Shown in pieces: positions 17,815 to 26,206 of a stretch of DNA of 64,000 nt; position 1 is the stretch's first letter, and each line of letters begins with the position of its first letter. The notes below the pieces were generated by a model. The model was not told the DNA's origin. It made no database searches and saw only the letters and a list, made by a program, of their open reading frames with translations. The stretch is from NCBI RefSeq assembly GCF_009834365.1, contig NZ_CP041349.1, positions 169,862 through 233,861 of the forward strand, written 5' to 3'. Position numbers and translations under genes: made by a program. The DNA comes from Komagataeibacter xylinus. Lineage in GTDB: Bacteria; Pseudomonadota; Alphaproteobacteria; Acetobacterales; Acetobacteraceae.

Positions 17815-18974
17815 ATATCACCATCCCCGTCACGACCGACGAACCCTGGCCGGATGAAGGCAGGAAAGCGTTTGCCTGGGTCGAGGAACGACGGCGTAAC
17901 GCGCCGGGACTGGACTCCCTCCTTCGCTGGGCGCATGGCCTCGGCGCCTCGCGCATCGACATCAAGACCGGCCATCCGGTCACGATCAAGGTGCACGGCG
18001 TGATCCGCTACGCCACATGTAAAGCGACGGACTCCCTCGCGCTGGCGGATATCGTCGGCCATGTCTATGCCTCTGACGGGATGGCCATGCTTGGTGTCGG
18101 CCATATCCTCGATACGGCCTACAGCGTGGCACTGGACCGCAAGGTCAATCTGCGTTTCCGGATCAATCTTTCACCCATTTCGGTCAAGCGGGGCAGCGGC
18201 GTCCACGTCGTCATGCGTCCAATCCCCGCGCGCCCCGCAAGCCTTGACCAGCAGATGGTCGAACAGGAAATCCGGGACACGAACAGGCTCAAAAGCGGCA
18301 TGGTCCTGTTTGGCGGGGCAACCGGTTCCGGAAAGACCACGTTGCAATTCGGGCTCGCCATCGAAAAACTGATGGACCCGACCGTATACTGCGACATGGC
18401 AACCGGCGAGGAGCCCATCGAGTTCCTGCTGGACGACCTGCGTCCGCCTTCAGGATCGCGGATCAGCCAGACGGAGATCCGCCCCCCTACCCTGACTTTT
18501 CCCACCTTCACCCGCAGCCTGACACGCCGCGAGATGAGCGATGGCATCATCACGGAATGTCGGGACGGCGAGACCATGAATGCAGCCATCAATATCGCCA
18601 TGATGGGCGGTATCCTGGGCACGACGCTGCATGCAGACAGCGTCTCCCTCATGATCCAGCGCGCGATCGCGCTCTGTCCCCCCTCGGAACGTGACAACCT
18701 GGTCTCGGCCCTCGCTCAGGCGCTCCGGTTCTGCATCAACCAGCGCCTTGTGCCCCGCAAGGGCGGCGGGCGTGTTGCGATCCGCGAATTCCTCACCTTC
18801 GATCGTGATCTGCGCCGCAAGCTGACCCGGACCGAGCCAACAGACTGGCCGGACGTCGTGGCCGACGCGGTCGAGGCGCAGGGCCAGTCTTTCGGAAAGG
18901 CCATCCGCAAACTGCTTGATGCCGATCTGATCACCGAAGACACCGCTCTGGCGGAAGAAAGGAGAGACGCGTGA
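17811..18974 (+). CDS. dotB: type IVB secretion ATPase DotB (TraJ-like)
   Basis: About 387 residues from the ATG that overlaps the dotC stop. It is a VirB11/PilT-class hexameric ATPase. The N-terminal domain starts SLLRWAHGLGASRIDIKTGH, and Walker A GATGSGKTT is at ~169-177. An Asp-box-like acidic segment TGEEPIEFLLDD, then SDGIITECRDGETMNAAINI and GTTLHADSV (His box) follow. DotB docks on DotO and supplies energy for translocation. All nucleotide-binding motifs are present. The icmT start overlaps the stop by one base. Confidence 0.88.
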   Translation: MNITIPVTTDEPWPDEGRKAFAWVEERRRNAPGLDSLLRWAHGLGASRIDIKTGHPVTIKVHGVIRYATCKATDSLALADIVGHVYASDGMAMLGVGHILDTAYSVALDRKVNLRFRINLSPISVKRGSGVHVVMRPIPARPASLDQQMVEQEIRDTNRLKSGMVLFGGATGSGKTTLQFGLAIEKLMDPTVYCDMATGEEPIEFLLDDLRPPSGSRISQTEIRPPTLTFPTFTRSLTRREMSDGIITECRDGETMNAAINIAMMGGILGTTLHADSVSLMIQRAIALCPPSERDNLVSALAQALRFCINQRLVPRKGGGRVAIREFLTFDRDLRRKLTRTEPTDWPDVVADAVEAQGQSFGKAIRKLLDADLITEDTALAEERRDA

Positions 18975-19222
18975 TGTGGCGTGCAACGGCCTATCCTGTC
19001 CGGGTTTTCATTCTCGATGCCCGCAGTTGCTTTCCCATTCTCATCTCCGTGACACACTGGAGCCTCACCACCCTGCTGATCGGGATCTTCGGCGTGGTGT
19101 TTTTCGGGACGATCTCGTTTTTCGGGCTGACGCTGCCGGCCGCGATACGCTCCATCCGACGCTTTCTCATCGGGCCGGTCCGCACCGCCCTGCCGACATG
19201 GCAAAGGAGGCGGTTCTCATGA
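18974..19222 (+). CDS. icmT: type IVB small membrane protein IcmT (TraK-like)
   Basis: About 82 residues. The conserved IcmT pattern is visible: MWRATAYPVRVFILDARSCF, then a hydrophobic segment (~25-50) and a basic tail with a TALPTWQRRR ending. IcmT is an inner-membrane component needed for pore function in Legionella, and TraK in IncI plasmids. I chose ATG 18974, which overlaps the dotB stop (TGATG); a GTG one codon earlier is also possible. The next gene starts within its stop (ATGA). Confidence 0.8.
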   Translation: MWRATAYPVRVFILDARSCFPILISVTHWSLTTLLIGIFGVVFFGTISFFGLTLPAAIRSIRRFLIGPVRTALPTWQRRRFS

Positions 19223-19641
19223 GCGCGATCGATCTGGCGGCGATCAGTGCCGCGCAGACACGGCTTCTGGCCGAAATCGGCAAGCCGATTGAACTGCTGG
19301 ACCGTGGCACCGGAAAACGGATGGTCATATCACCGGCTGACGCGGCACACCCTGAAGCCTATCTGCCCATTTTCCTGATCAGTGCCGAAGCCCTGTGGCT
19401 GGAACTGACAGGGACGGGCTTTGCCCTTGATGTCAGCAGGACGCCCGACAGCGCGCTCGGCTATGCCGTCCGCAAGGTGCGCGCCGGTTCATTTACGGTC
19501 GTGATGTTATGTCTGATCGATGTCACGATGAGGCTTGCGGAGATGGACGACGCGCTGGTCCTCAATCATCTGATCGACTTCTGGGGCGAAGCCCATGGCC
19601 GGATCGCTGATGTCGCGCCGACCTTGCAGGGGGCGACATGA
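19219..19641 (+). CDS. unknown transfer-operon protein in the icmS position
   Basis: Not recognised. About 140 residues, acidic, without signal or clear membrane segment. Notable pieces are RLLAEIGKPIELLDRGTG and an acidic C-terminal helix (DDALVLNHLIDFWGEAHGRI). The start is the ATG overlapping the icmT stop; a longer frame upstream runs inside icmT and is rejected. In Legionella the gene after icmT encodes the acidic adaptor IcmS, and size and charge are similar, but I see no convincing sequence match. It overlaps the next gene by four bases, so it is translated with the transfer machinery. Confidence 0.6.
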   Translation: MSAIDLAAISAAQTRLLAEIGKPIELLDRGTGKRMVISPADAAHPEAYLPIFLISAEALWLELTGTGFALDVSRTPDSALGYAVRKVRAGSFTVVMLCLIDVTMRLAEMDDALVLNHLIDFWGEAHGRIADVAPTLQGAT

Positions 19642-20147
19642 TCCCCCGCCTCGCTCTGGCGGCACTCGGGGCGTTTCCCCTCTTTGCCGCCAGCACGACC
19701 GCCCGCGCCACGAGCGTCGAAGAAAATGGCCGCCAGATTGCAGCCTGTCTGGAGGCTTCGGCAAAAATCTCCGGCGTGCCCCGCGGCGTGCTGCTCGTCC
19801 TCCTCTATGTCGAGGCCGGCCGCCCCGGAATGGTCAGCCCGAACGGTAACGGCACGGCGGATCTCGGACCGATGCAGGTCAACACGACATGGGTTGATCG
19901 CATCGCGAGGCGATGGCACAGCACGCCCGCGCAAACATATGCGGCGCTGCGCGACAGTTCGTGCGCCAATATCGAGGCAGGCGCCTGGATCCTTGGTCAG
20001 GCGATGCACGAAGCACACGGCGACCTCTGGCAGGCCGTGGCATTCTATCACTCTCATACCCCACGCCATGGCAATGCCTATCTCCGGCGTTTCTACGACA
20101 TCGCCCTCACGATGATGGCCAGAAACCGCAGGGATGATCGCTCATGA
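19638..20147 (+). CDS. lytic transglycosylase (SLT/VirB1-like)
   Basis: The 169-residue exported protein has a Sec signal (ends TTARA) and an SLT fold. The probable catalytic Glu is in LLYVEAGRPG, followed by NGNGTADLGPMQVN and a C-terminal VAFYHSHTPRHGNAYLRRF motif. These enzymes cleave peptidoglycan so that the secretion channel can pass the wall; IncI TrbN plays the same role. The start overlaps the previous gene (ATGA) and the stop overlaps dotM. The usual Glu-Ser pair reads Glu-Ala here, a minor deviation. Confidence 0.78.
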   Translation: MIPRLALAALGAFPLFAASTTARATSVEENGRQIAACLEASAKISGVPRGVLLVLLYVEAGRPGMVSPNGNGTADLGPMQVNTTWVDRIARRWHSTPAQTYAALRDSSCANIEAGAWILGQAMHEAHGDLWQAVAFYHSHTPRHGNAYLRRFYDIALTMMARNRRDDRS

Positions 20148-21325
20148 GCACAAACCGCGTCCCATGGTCATCCAGCGATGACTATCTGCTCTTTTCCTCG
20201 ATCATCATCATCGTCGGGGTCCTGCTGTTCAGCTACATGGCCTGGAGCCTGTGGCATACGCAGATCACAGCCTTCTATCTGCGGGCCATGCTGGGGCAGA
20301 TCAACCTGCTGCATACGTCTAATCCCGACCTGATGCGCCTGCGGTTCCAGTTGCAGGCCGCGCAATATCGACCGGACCTGGTGCGGGCGATCCAGCTTTA
20401 TTATGGCCTTGCGATCCTGGGCAATGCCCTGAAATGGCCGGTGGCCATCGTGATTGCCCTTCTGGGTGGGTTATGCATGTGGCGTGCTGCCCCCGGCCGA
20501 TTTGCAAAAGCGCTCGATCTGGAAGGTCTGATCGCGGTCCAGGCAGAAATGTTTCCAACACTGAAAGGCTTCGTCAGACGCCGACTGGACAGGCTTGTAA
20601 CGCCCACGGACGGTATCCCCCTGCCGGCGGACCCGGCCCTGACACGTGCCGAATGGGGTGCGCGCTTCGCTGTCGATGCACAGGACCGCTACAGTGAAAC
20701 CGGCGCGCTCGAGGCGTTCACGCGCCAGTTGGGCCGCCACTGGACCAGCATCCACGCCGCGTCCCCTGTCGAACAGGTGCTTCTCGTTGCCTTTGCGATG
20801 CACTACCTCCAGAGGCGCCGGGACGCCCTCGCCCTGCTTGGTGAACTCTCTGCCGGCCTGGCCGACGCCGGCCTTGATGGTCCGCATGGTCCTCTGACGC
20901 CGCTTACGGTGCCAGAGTCCGTTGTGCGAAGCGCCCGCTCTGCCCTGCAGGACAAGGAAATCACAAACTGTATCGATACGCTCTGCGAACGCAGCGGGTG
21001 GAGCGTGACCGCGCTCATGACCCTGCTGCACGAAGCCCGGCGGCAGGCGGGCGTACTGGCACCCTCCTCATTCGCCATCGTGAAGCTGATCGACCGATCA
21101 TTGTGGTACGCGCTGCATTCACTCGGCTTTCCTGCTGAAATCCCGGCCGAAGACCTTCATCCCAATCCCCGCATCGAGGCCGCCGGCGCGCGTGCGCACT
21201 GGAGCGAAGAACGGCGCCACCAACGTCCGATCTACATCCCTGCGGTTGAGAACGCACTCGCCGTCCTGCGCCCGATGCCCGAAGCACAAGGATCTTCCCA
21301 TGACCCGTATCATCCTCCACGCTGA
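20144..21325 (+). CDS. dotM: coupling-complex membrane protein DotM/IcmP (TrbA-like)
   Basis: The 393-residue protein has two N-terminal membrane segments (~17-40 and ~84-108) and a soluble C-terminal domain. Conserved DotM features are LKWPVAIVIALLGGL in the second helix and, near the C-terminus, FAIVKLIDRSLWYALHSLG followed by EAAGARAHWSEE. DotM binds DotL and helps recognise substrates with acidic tails. Here it is coupled to the transglycosylase upstream (ATGA). The downstream gene begins inside its last codons (about 26 bp overlap), consistent with tight co-expression. Confidence 0.82.
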   Translation: MSTNRVPWSSSDDYLLFSSIIIIVGVLLFSYMAWSLWHTQITAFYLRAMLGQINLLHTSNPDLMRLRFQLQAAQYRPDLVRAIQLYYGLAILGNALKWPVAIVIALLGGLCMWRAAPGRFAKALDLEGLIAVQAEMFPTLKGFVRRRLDRLVTPTDGIPLPADPALTRAEWGARFAVDAQDRYSETGALEAFTRQLGRHWTSIHAASPVEQVLLVAFAMHYLQRRRDALALLGELSAGLADAGLDGPHGPLTPLTVPESVVRSARSALQDKEITNCIDTLCERSGWSVTALMTLLHEARRQAGVLAPSSFAIVKLIDRSLWYALHSLGFPAEIPAEDLHPNPRIEAAGARAHWSEERRHQRPIYIPAVENALAVLRPMPEAQGSSHDPYHPPR

Positions 21326-21851
21326 TGGCCGGGCGCCCATCACCATTGAACTCGACGGGACAGGCTTACAGCCGCTCCATTTCCATCTCGGATCTGATTT
21401 CGGGCAGACGGAGACGGGCGATGCGGCACCGACTGTACCAGAAACGGCAGCAGCACGACGCGGGCGCCTGAAAAAGGCATTGCCCGCGCTCATCGCCGGG
21501 GGGCTGGCCGCCATCCTGATCATCGGCACACGTCAGGCCATGGTTTCCGACCGCGCTGTTCCCGACACGGGGCCCGCTGGCATGCTACGGCCGCCTGCAA
21601 TTCTACCCCCACTCTCCGGCGCGCGCATGCCGGTCGATGGAAATGTGGTCGACAATCCCGACGGTCACCCGGCGAGCGCGGAAATCGATGCCGCACGACG
21701 CATCATGACGCAGCGGCCCGTCGTCACTTATCCGCAACCCCCAGGTAGCGCGCAGACAGCGCCGACGGCGCCGGTTTCCCCCACGGCACCAACCGCGCCC
21801 GTGGCGCCTACGATCGGCACCGGAAAATCTCCTTTCGGGCTGGAAGACTGA
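21300..21851 (+). CDS. unknown membrane-anchored Pro/Thr-rich protein of the transfer operon
   Basis: Not recognised. About 183 residues from ATG 21300. A short N-terminal cytoplasmic part precedes one membrane segment (~62-78, ALPALIAGGLAAILIIG). The periplasmic tail is Pro-rich and ends with a degenerate APT/PTAP repeat (~155-173). It starts inside dotM and ends three bases before dotL. In IncI plasmids trbB occupies this place, but trbB encodes a thioredoxin-fold protein and no CxxC is present here. A scaffolding role is possible; nothing in the sequence proves it. Confidence 0.6.
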   Translation: MTRIILHADGRAPITIELDGTGLQPLHFHLGSDFGQTETGDAAPTVPETAAARRGRLKKALPALIAGGLAAILIIGTRQAMVSDRAVPDTGPAGMLRPPAILPPLSGARMPVDGNVVDNPDGHPASAEIDAARRIMTQRPVVTYPQPPGSAQTAPTAPVSPTAPTAPVAPTIGTGKSPFGLED

Positions 21852-21854
21852 AGC

Positions 21855-24197
21855 ATGGTGAAGCGCGAGATCGGCGGACCGCAGGTCCACCAGCAACTGA
21901 AACACGGCTCCACCTATCGCGACACGCGTCCCTTCACGGTCCGGATCGCCGAAGAGCTGCAATCCAGCAGTTCCGGGTTCGCCCTCATGATTCTGGCAGG
22001 GCTCAGCGTGCTGGCTCCCGCGATCGTCGGGATCACCTTTCCCCTCGCCCTCTGCCTGACGCTCTGGGTCATGACCCGCCAGCCCGTGCTGCCTTTTCAT
22101 CTGCCCAGGTATTGCGGACTGAGAGACAAACACGATCTTGATCCCAAAACCCGTCGGCCGCAGGCGGCGGCAGGCATCATATATCTTGGAACGGACGGAC
22201 TGACCGGCCAGCAACTCTGGCTTTCATCCGACGCGGGGCGCCAGCACGCCGCCGTGCCCGGCACAACGGGTGCAGGCAAAACGACATCCGCCATCTCCCT
22301 GCTGGCCAATCCTCTTGCGCACGGATCCGGGTTCATCCTGATCGACGGCAAGGGTGACAACACGGTCCACGGCGATGTGCTGGCGCTCGCCCGCCGCTTC
22401 GGGCTGGACGACCAGGTTCTCAATCTCAACTTTCTGACCGCAAGCGGCATCCGCCAGTCCAATACGTTCAATCCGTTTGCAACCGGCAATGCCGACGCCA
22501 TCCGTGAAATGCTGGTCAGCCAGCTTGGTGAGCCGTCCAGCAACGACGCCAACGGCGTCTTTCGGGACCGTGCCGTCGGCCTTGCCGGCACGATCGCGCC
22601 GGTGCTGACCTGGATGCGCGACACGCACGGCGTGCCGATCAACATCGAGACCATGCGCTACGCCATGGAACTGCGCTGGATCGGCACGCTGGCCCGCCAT
22701 CGTGTGTTCCTGATTCGCAACCCCGGCTCCGATCACCCCATCGAGATCAGCGTTCCCGAAATTCCCGATGATATCCTCTATCCGGCCCAGGCCTATCTGG
22801 GCGAACTGCCAGGATATGATTCCTCTCTGGCGTGGAATGAGCAGAAGGAAAACAAACCGAGCGAGCAGCATGGCTACGCCAAGATGTATTTCACCCGGGT
22901 CTTCACACAGCTTGGCGTCAGTCTCGGGCACATATTCCGTGCCCAGATCCCTGATATCGACATGCGCGATGTGGTGCTGAACCGCCGCATTCTCGTCGTC
23001 ACGCTGCCCGCGCTGGAGAATTCATCGGATACGCTGGCCGGACTGGGCAAGATCGTGGTCGCGGCCGGTCGCGGCGTCATGGCCCAGCTTCTTGGCGCCC
23101 GCCTTGACGGCCCCGCCGAGCAGGTCTTCAAGCTCAAGGCAGGCAGCGGCGACGCACCGTTCCATTTTTTCTACGACGAACTCTCCGCCTACGTCACGGA
23201 CGGCATGGACCGGCAGCTGGCCATGGGACGCGGCCTGAACTGCATGTTCTGGCTGGGATTTCAGGATCTTCCGGGTCTTACGACACGCATCGGCGACAAA
23301 GCCTTTACCCTGCTCGGCAACGCCAACCTCACCCACGCCATGCGCCTGCAGGATGCCATGCGCACGCGCGAGTGGATCGAAAAGCAGTCCGATCGGATCG
23401 AGGTCAGTCAGGCCACGCATTTCGAAGGCAACTCGGCTGGCAGTTACCGGGAAGGACGAGGTGCCGAAGTCCGGGAAGTCGCCCGTATTCCCTGGGCAGA
23501 CCTTCAGTCACTCATCGAGGGCGAGGCCATAACGATGTATGCCGGCCGCATCGTCCATTCGAAGACGTTCTTTGCCGCCGTCAATGGGCGGTCAGGCGCG
23601 ATCCGCATGGCTCAGCCGGTCATGCTTGCAGCGCCGCTGGACCTGAATCGGGTGCCCCCGGACCAGCAGTTGCTCGCCCTCCTCGCGACGATCGAAGGCG
23701 GCCTGTTTCAGTCTGAACTGACCACGGTACACGACGAGCCGGATGTTCGCGCACTCCAGGAAGCAGTCGACCGCCTCGGTCCAGGTTCTCAAGACATCCT
23801 GCGCAATTTTGCACAGATCGGTGCAGCGGTCGCCGCCGCACCACGCCGGGTTGCGACCGCCAGTGACGATGAAGGGAATGAACACACAGCCGGCACAGAC
23901 ATACTGACACCGTTTTCCTATATGCTGCGTGATGCTGCCTCCACCCCGAAACCCGGTTTTCAGACACCGCCCCGCACCATACCTCCCATCGACGGTCACC
24001 TGCTTGGACGCCTGGAGGCTATTGAACGCCGCGTGGACCGGCAGCCCGGTGTAGCCCGGCGTCAGGCACTGCTTATATTGGGTGTCAGGGACGCTATGAC
24101 AAAAGGCGCACCGAAGGAGGGCGCGACCAGCACCGGAATGACCGAAAAGGAAATCCTCACCCAGATCAGGATATTGCGAGAAAAAACCTCGGCATGA
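21855..24197 (+). CDS. dotL: type IV coupling protein DotL/IcmO (TrbC-like)
   Basis: The 780-residue protein has two N-terminal membrane segments (~40-60 and ~62-78). The nucleotide-binding domain follows, with Walker A GTTGAGKTTSA near residue 136 and Walker B-like FHFFYDELSAYV near 438. A long C-terminal tail (~600-780) would bind adaptors. It links the relaxase-DNA complex to the channel and hydrolyses ATP at the inner membrane. Its start is four bases from the previous stop and its stop overlaps the next gene (ATGA). The family call is firm from domain order and from the dotM-x-dotL arrangement. Confidence 0.88.
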   Translation: MVKREIGGPQVHQQLKHGSTYRDTRPFTVRIAEELQSSSSGFALMILAGLSVLAPAIVGITFPLALCLTLWVMTRQPVLPFHLPRYCGLRDKHDLDPKTRRPQAAAGIIYLGTDGLTGQQLWLSSDAGRQHAAVPGTTGAGKTTSAISLLANPLAHGSGFILIDGKGDNTVHGDVLALARRFGLDDQVLNLNFLTASGIRQSNTFNPFATGNADAIREMLVSQLGEPSSNDANGVFRDRAVGLAGTIAPVLTWMRDTHGVPINIETMRYAMELRWIGTLARHRVFLIRNPGSDHPIEISVPEIPDDILYPAQAYLGELPGYDSSLAWNEQKENKPSEQHGYAKMYFTRVFTQLGVSLGHIFRAQIPDIDMRDVVLNRRILVVTLPALENSSDTLAGLGKIVVAAGRGVMAQLLGARLDGPAEQVFKLKAGSGDAPFHFFYDELSAYVTDGMDRQLAMGRGLNCMFWLGFQDLPGLTTRIGDKAFTLLGNANLTHAMRLQDAMRTREWIEKQSDRIEVSQATHFEGNSAGSYREGRGAEVREVARIPWADLQSLIEGEAITMYAGRIVHSKTFFAAVNGRSGAIRMAQPVMLAAPLDLNRVPPDQQLLALLATIEGGLFQSELTTVHDEPDVRALQEAVDRLGPGSQDILRNFAQIGAAVAAAPRRVATASDDEGNEHTAGTDILTPFSYMLRDAASTPKPGFQTPPRTIPPIDGHLLGRLEAIERRVDRQPGVARRQALLILGVRDAMTKGAPKEGATSTGMTEKEILTQIRILREKTSA

Positions 24198-25507
24198 CGG
24201 GCACGATCATCATCCTTCCTGGCGGGGAAAGGTTCCAGCTCGAATGGCGCCGGACTGACCCGGAGCGCTGGGAACGCCGCCTGAAGGCAAAATATGATGA
24301 AAGCCGGAGCGCGGAGCGTTCTGACAAAGCGCGATGCCTATGCCAGCATCGCGGCGCCGTACTACCTCTACAGATCCGTTACCGGGCAGAGAGTCACAGT
24401 TATCACCTCGCCGTCTGGCCAAATGAAGGGTCGTTGCACGAAAAGACATGCCCGTTCTACAAGCCTGATCCGGAGAAAAGTGGGCGCGCCAGCTATGTAA
24501 ATAGCGTAATTCGCGAGGGTGAGGATGGGGATGTCGCTGTGACCCTGTCGATCGGCCTGCGCCGCAAGGGGCCACCCCGGCCAGTCGATGACACGCCGCT
24601 GCCTGCTTCAGATCGGCCTGGACAGGCGCGACAGCGCCGGATGACGCCTCTCGGGCTGCTCCATCTCCTGTGGGAACGGGCGGGGCTGACCGAATGGCGG
24701 CCGCAATTTGCCAGACACCGCACACCGACGGTGGCCCTGGGTCGGATTGCCTCTGCCGGAACCCGGATCCGGGCGCAGGGCAGACTGATCTCCGATCTTC
24801 TCTGCCCTGTTGCCCCAGGGCATGAAAAGTTCGGACGGCGTCTCCATGCCGTTATCAGGACAGAAGGACAGGAAAACCATCTGTTCCTGATCGGGTTCGT
24901 GGAGGCTCTGGAACCAGATCCCAGGGGCAATTTCACCATGACCCTGAACGGACAGCGCGACGGTTACCGCTGCTTTCTGACAGTGCCTGCAGCCGAGAGG
25001 AACCGTCTTGCCCGGTCGCACCAACTGGCGGCAGCCACGCTCGCTCTGCCCGAAGCGGCGCGGCAGGCACACGTTGTAGCGTTGCTCTATGTGACGGCAC
25101 GAACCATCGGAACGCCCAATAGCCGGTGGAGGGGCTGGATCCAGGCGGAAGTCAGGACCGGTGCCCTGATGACCGTCTCTCGCAGCATGCTTCCTTTCGA
25201 AAGCAGTCATGAACTGGCGGTAGCCGATGCCCTCGTGGCAGCGGGGCGCGCATTCGAAAAACCACTGCGTTTCGACGCGGAACGGGATCTCGTTTTCCCG
25301 GATTTCATCCTGCAGGACACTGCGCGGAGTGCCGGATATCCAATGGAAGTTTTTGGCCGCACGGACGAGGCCTATGCCGCCAGACGAGCCGGGAAAGACA
25401 ACTACTACAACATGACTTTCGGCGCAGGCGGATGGTGGTCATGGGATGCGACAATAGGTGGCCGGCCACCGCCTTTTCCACCAAGCAGAGCAAAACCCAT
25501 GTCGTGA
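24194..25507 (+). CDS. DUF1173-like protein with possible nuclease fold
   Basis: The 437-residue protein overlaps the dotL stop (ATGA). It resembles DUF1173 proteins of proteobacterial plasmids: an N-terminal Cys/His cluster (RCLCQHRG, then HEKTCPFY) that could bind zinc, a middle helical domain (LGLLHLLWERAGLTEW), and a C-terminal part. The C-terminal part reads HELAVADALVAAGRAFEKPL, LVFPDFIL, YPMEVFGRTDEAY and KDNYYN. The spacing of Pro-Asp, then Glu-Val, resembles a PD-(D/E)xK nuclease core, though the second catalytic pair is not canonical. Possible role: DNA processing during transfer. Family call moderate; nuclease idea is inference. Confidence 0.55.
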   Translation: MTGTIIILPGGERFQLEWRRTDPERWERRLKAKYDESRSAERSDKARCLCQHRGAVLPLQIRYRAESHSYHLAVWPNEGSLHEKTCPFYKPDPEKSGRASYVNSVIREGEDGDVAVTLSIGLRRKGPPRPVDDTPLPASDRPGQARQRRMTPLGLLHLLWERAGLTEWRPQFARHRTPTVALGRIASAGTRIRAQGRLISDLLCPVAPGHEKFGRRLHAVIRTEGQENHLFLIGFVEALEPDPRGNFTMTLNGQRDGYRCFLTVPAAERNRLARSHQLAAATLALPEAARQAHVVALLYVTARTIGTPNSRWRGWIQAEVRTGALMTVSRSMLPFESSHELAVADALVAAGRAFEKPLRFDAERDLVFPDFILQDTARSAGYPMEVFGRTDEAYAARRAGKDNYYNMTFGAGGWWSWDATIGGRPPPFPPSRAKPMS

Positions 25508-25702
25508 CGATCATATCCGCCAATGATGTTGTGCCGAAGCCTCTGAACCGAGTGTGTTCTCCAGTCCATTGGGACAACTGAAGCCCAGAAGACTACTTGT
25601 TTCGAGATCCCGCAGGCGCCGAGAAATAGAGGCTCATCTCCATCCGGCACGCTGACATAAAACGTGGTGACTTCGTCACTTGGCTGCATTATATGTAGTA
25701 TC

Positions 25703-25882
25703 ATGAAACCGAACTCCCACCAGGGGGCTCTGGCAGCAATAAGAAAGCAAACCCTTGCGAACATGAAGAGCAAGCGGACAGCCCGTGCGGCTTTGCTGCG
25801 AATGGGGATTATCGATAGCAAAGGCGCGGTTACCAAAGATTACACGCGTGACCCACGCATTGAGGGCATGCTTAAAGCATAA
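25703..25882 (+). CDS. small basic hypothetical protein (59 aa)
   Basis: Not recognised. MKPNSHQGAL... is rich in Lys/Arg and Ala, with a predicted helix (IRKQTLANMKSKRTARAALL) and a short C-terminal part reading GIIDSKGAVTKDY. The pattern of a basic helix followed by a small beta turn occurs in small alphaproteobacterial proteins of unknown function. An upstream start at 25664 adds 13 residues. No partner gene is adjacent. Confidence 0.45.
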   Translation: MKPNSHQGALAAIRKQTLANMKSKRTARAALLRMGIIDSKGAVTKDYTRDPRIEGMLKA

Positions 25883-26206
25883 CTGTGTTGACCGCTCTTC
25901 ACACACGTTTTGATCGCGGTTATCATGGTTGCTCTAAAGAAATCGGCCGGAAACTGATTAACGAAGAAAGCGCGCCAACTCCGTTGGAGATGCGTTTCGT
26001 CATGCCGCAAGCGCTACATGCATACGCTTTGGGCTGGCACATAACACTTGTGTATTGTGTCGTCCGAGGACTGCTTGTCAACGCGTAGCCCAACCGGACT
26101 GACCATCCCCCGTCTCTTTGCCGCCAAATCGGAAAAAAATATTTTCCCACGACATTCTGGTGGGCTAAATTACCGTATCATATTTTTAATTTACCGAAAA
26201 AAGATC
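25883..26206. other. intergenic stretch, no gene seen
   Basis: 324 bp between the small basic protein and the hydrolase. One weak frame (25885-26088) lacks coding character. The DNA becomes AT-rich towards the hydrolase start, where its promoter would be expected. Confidence 0.4.

Noticed and set aside
21300-21851. TrbB-like thioredoxin-fold protein
   Set aside because: The position fits IncI trbB but there is no CxxC motif or thioredoxin pattern; kept as unknown.
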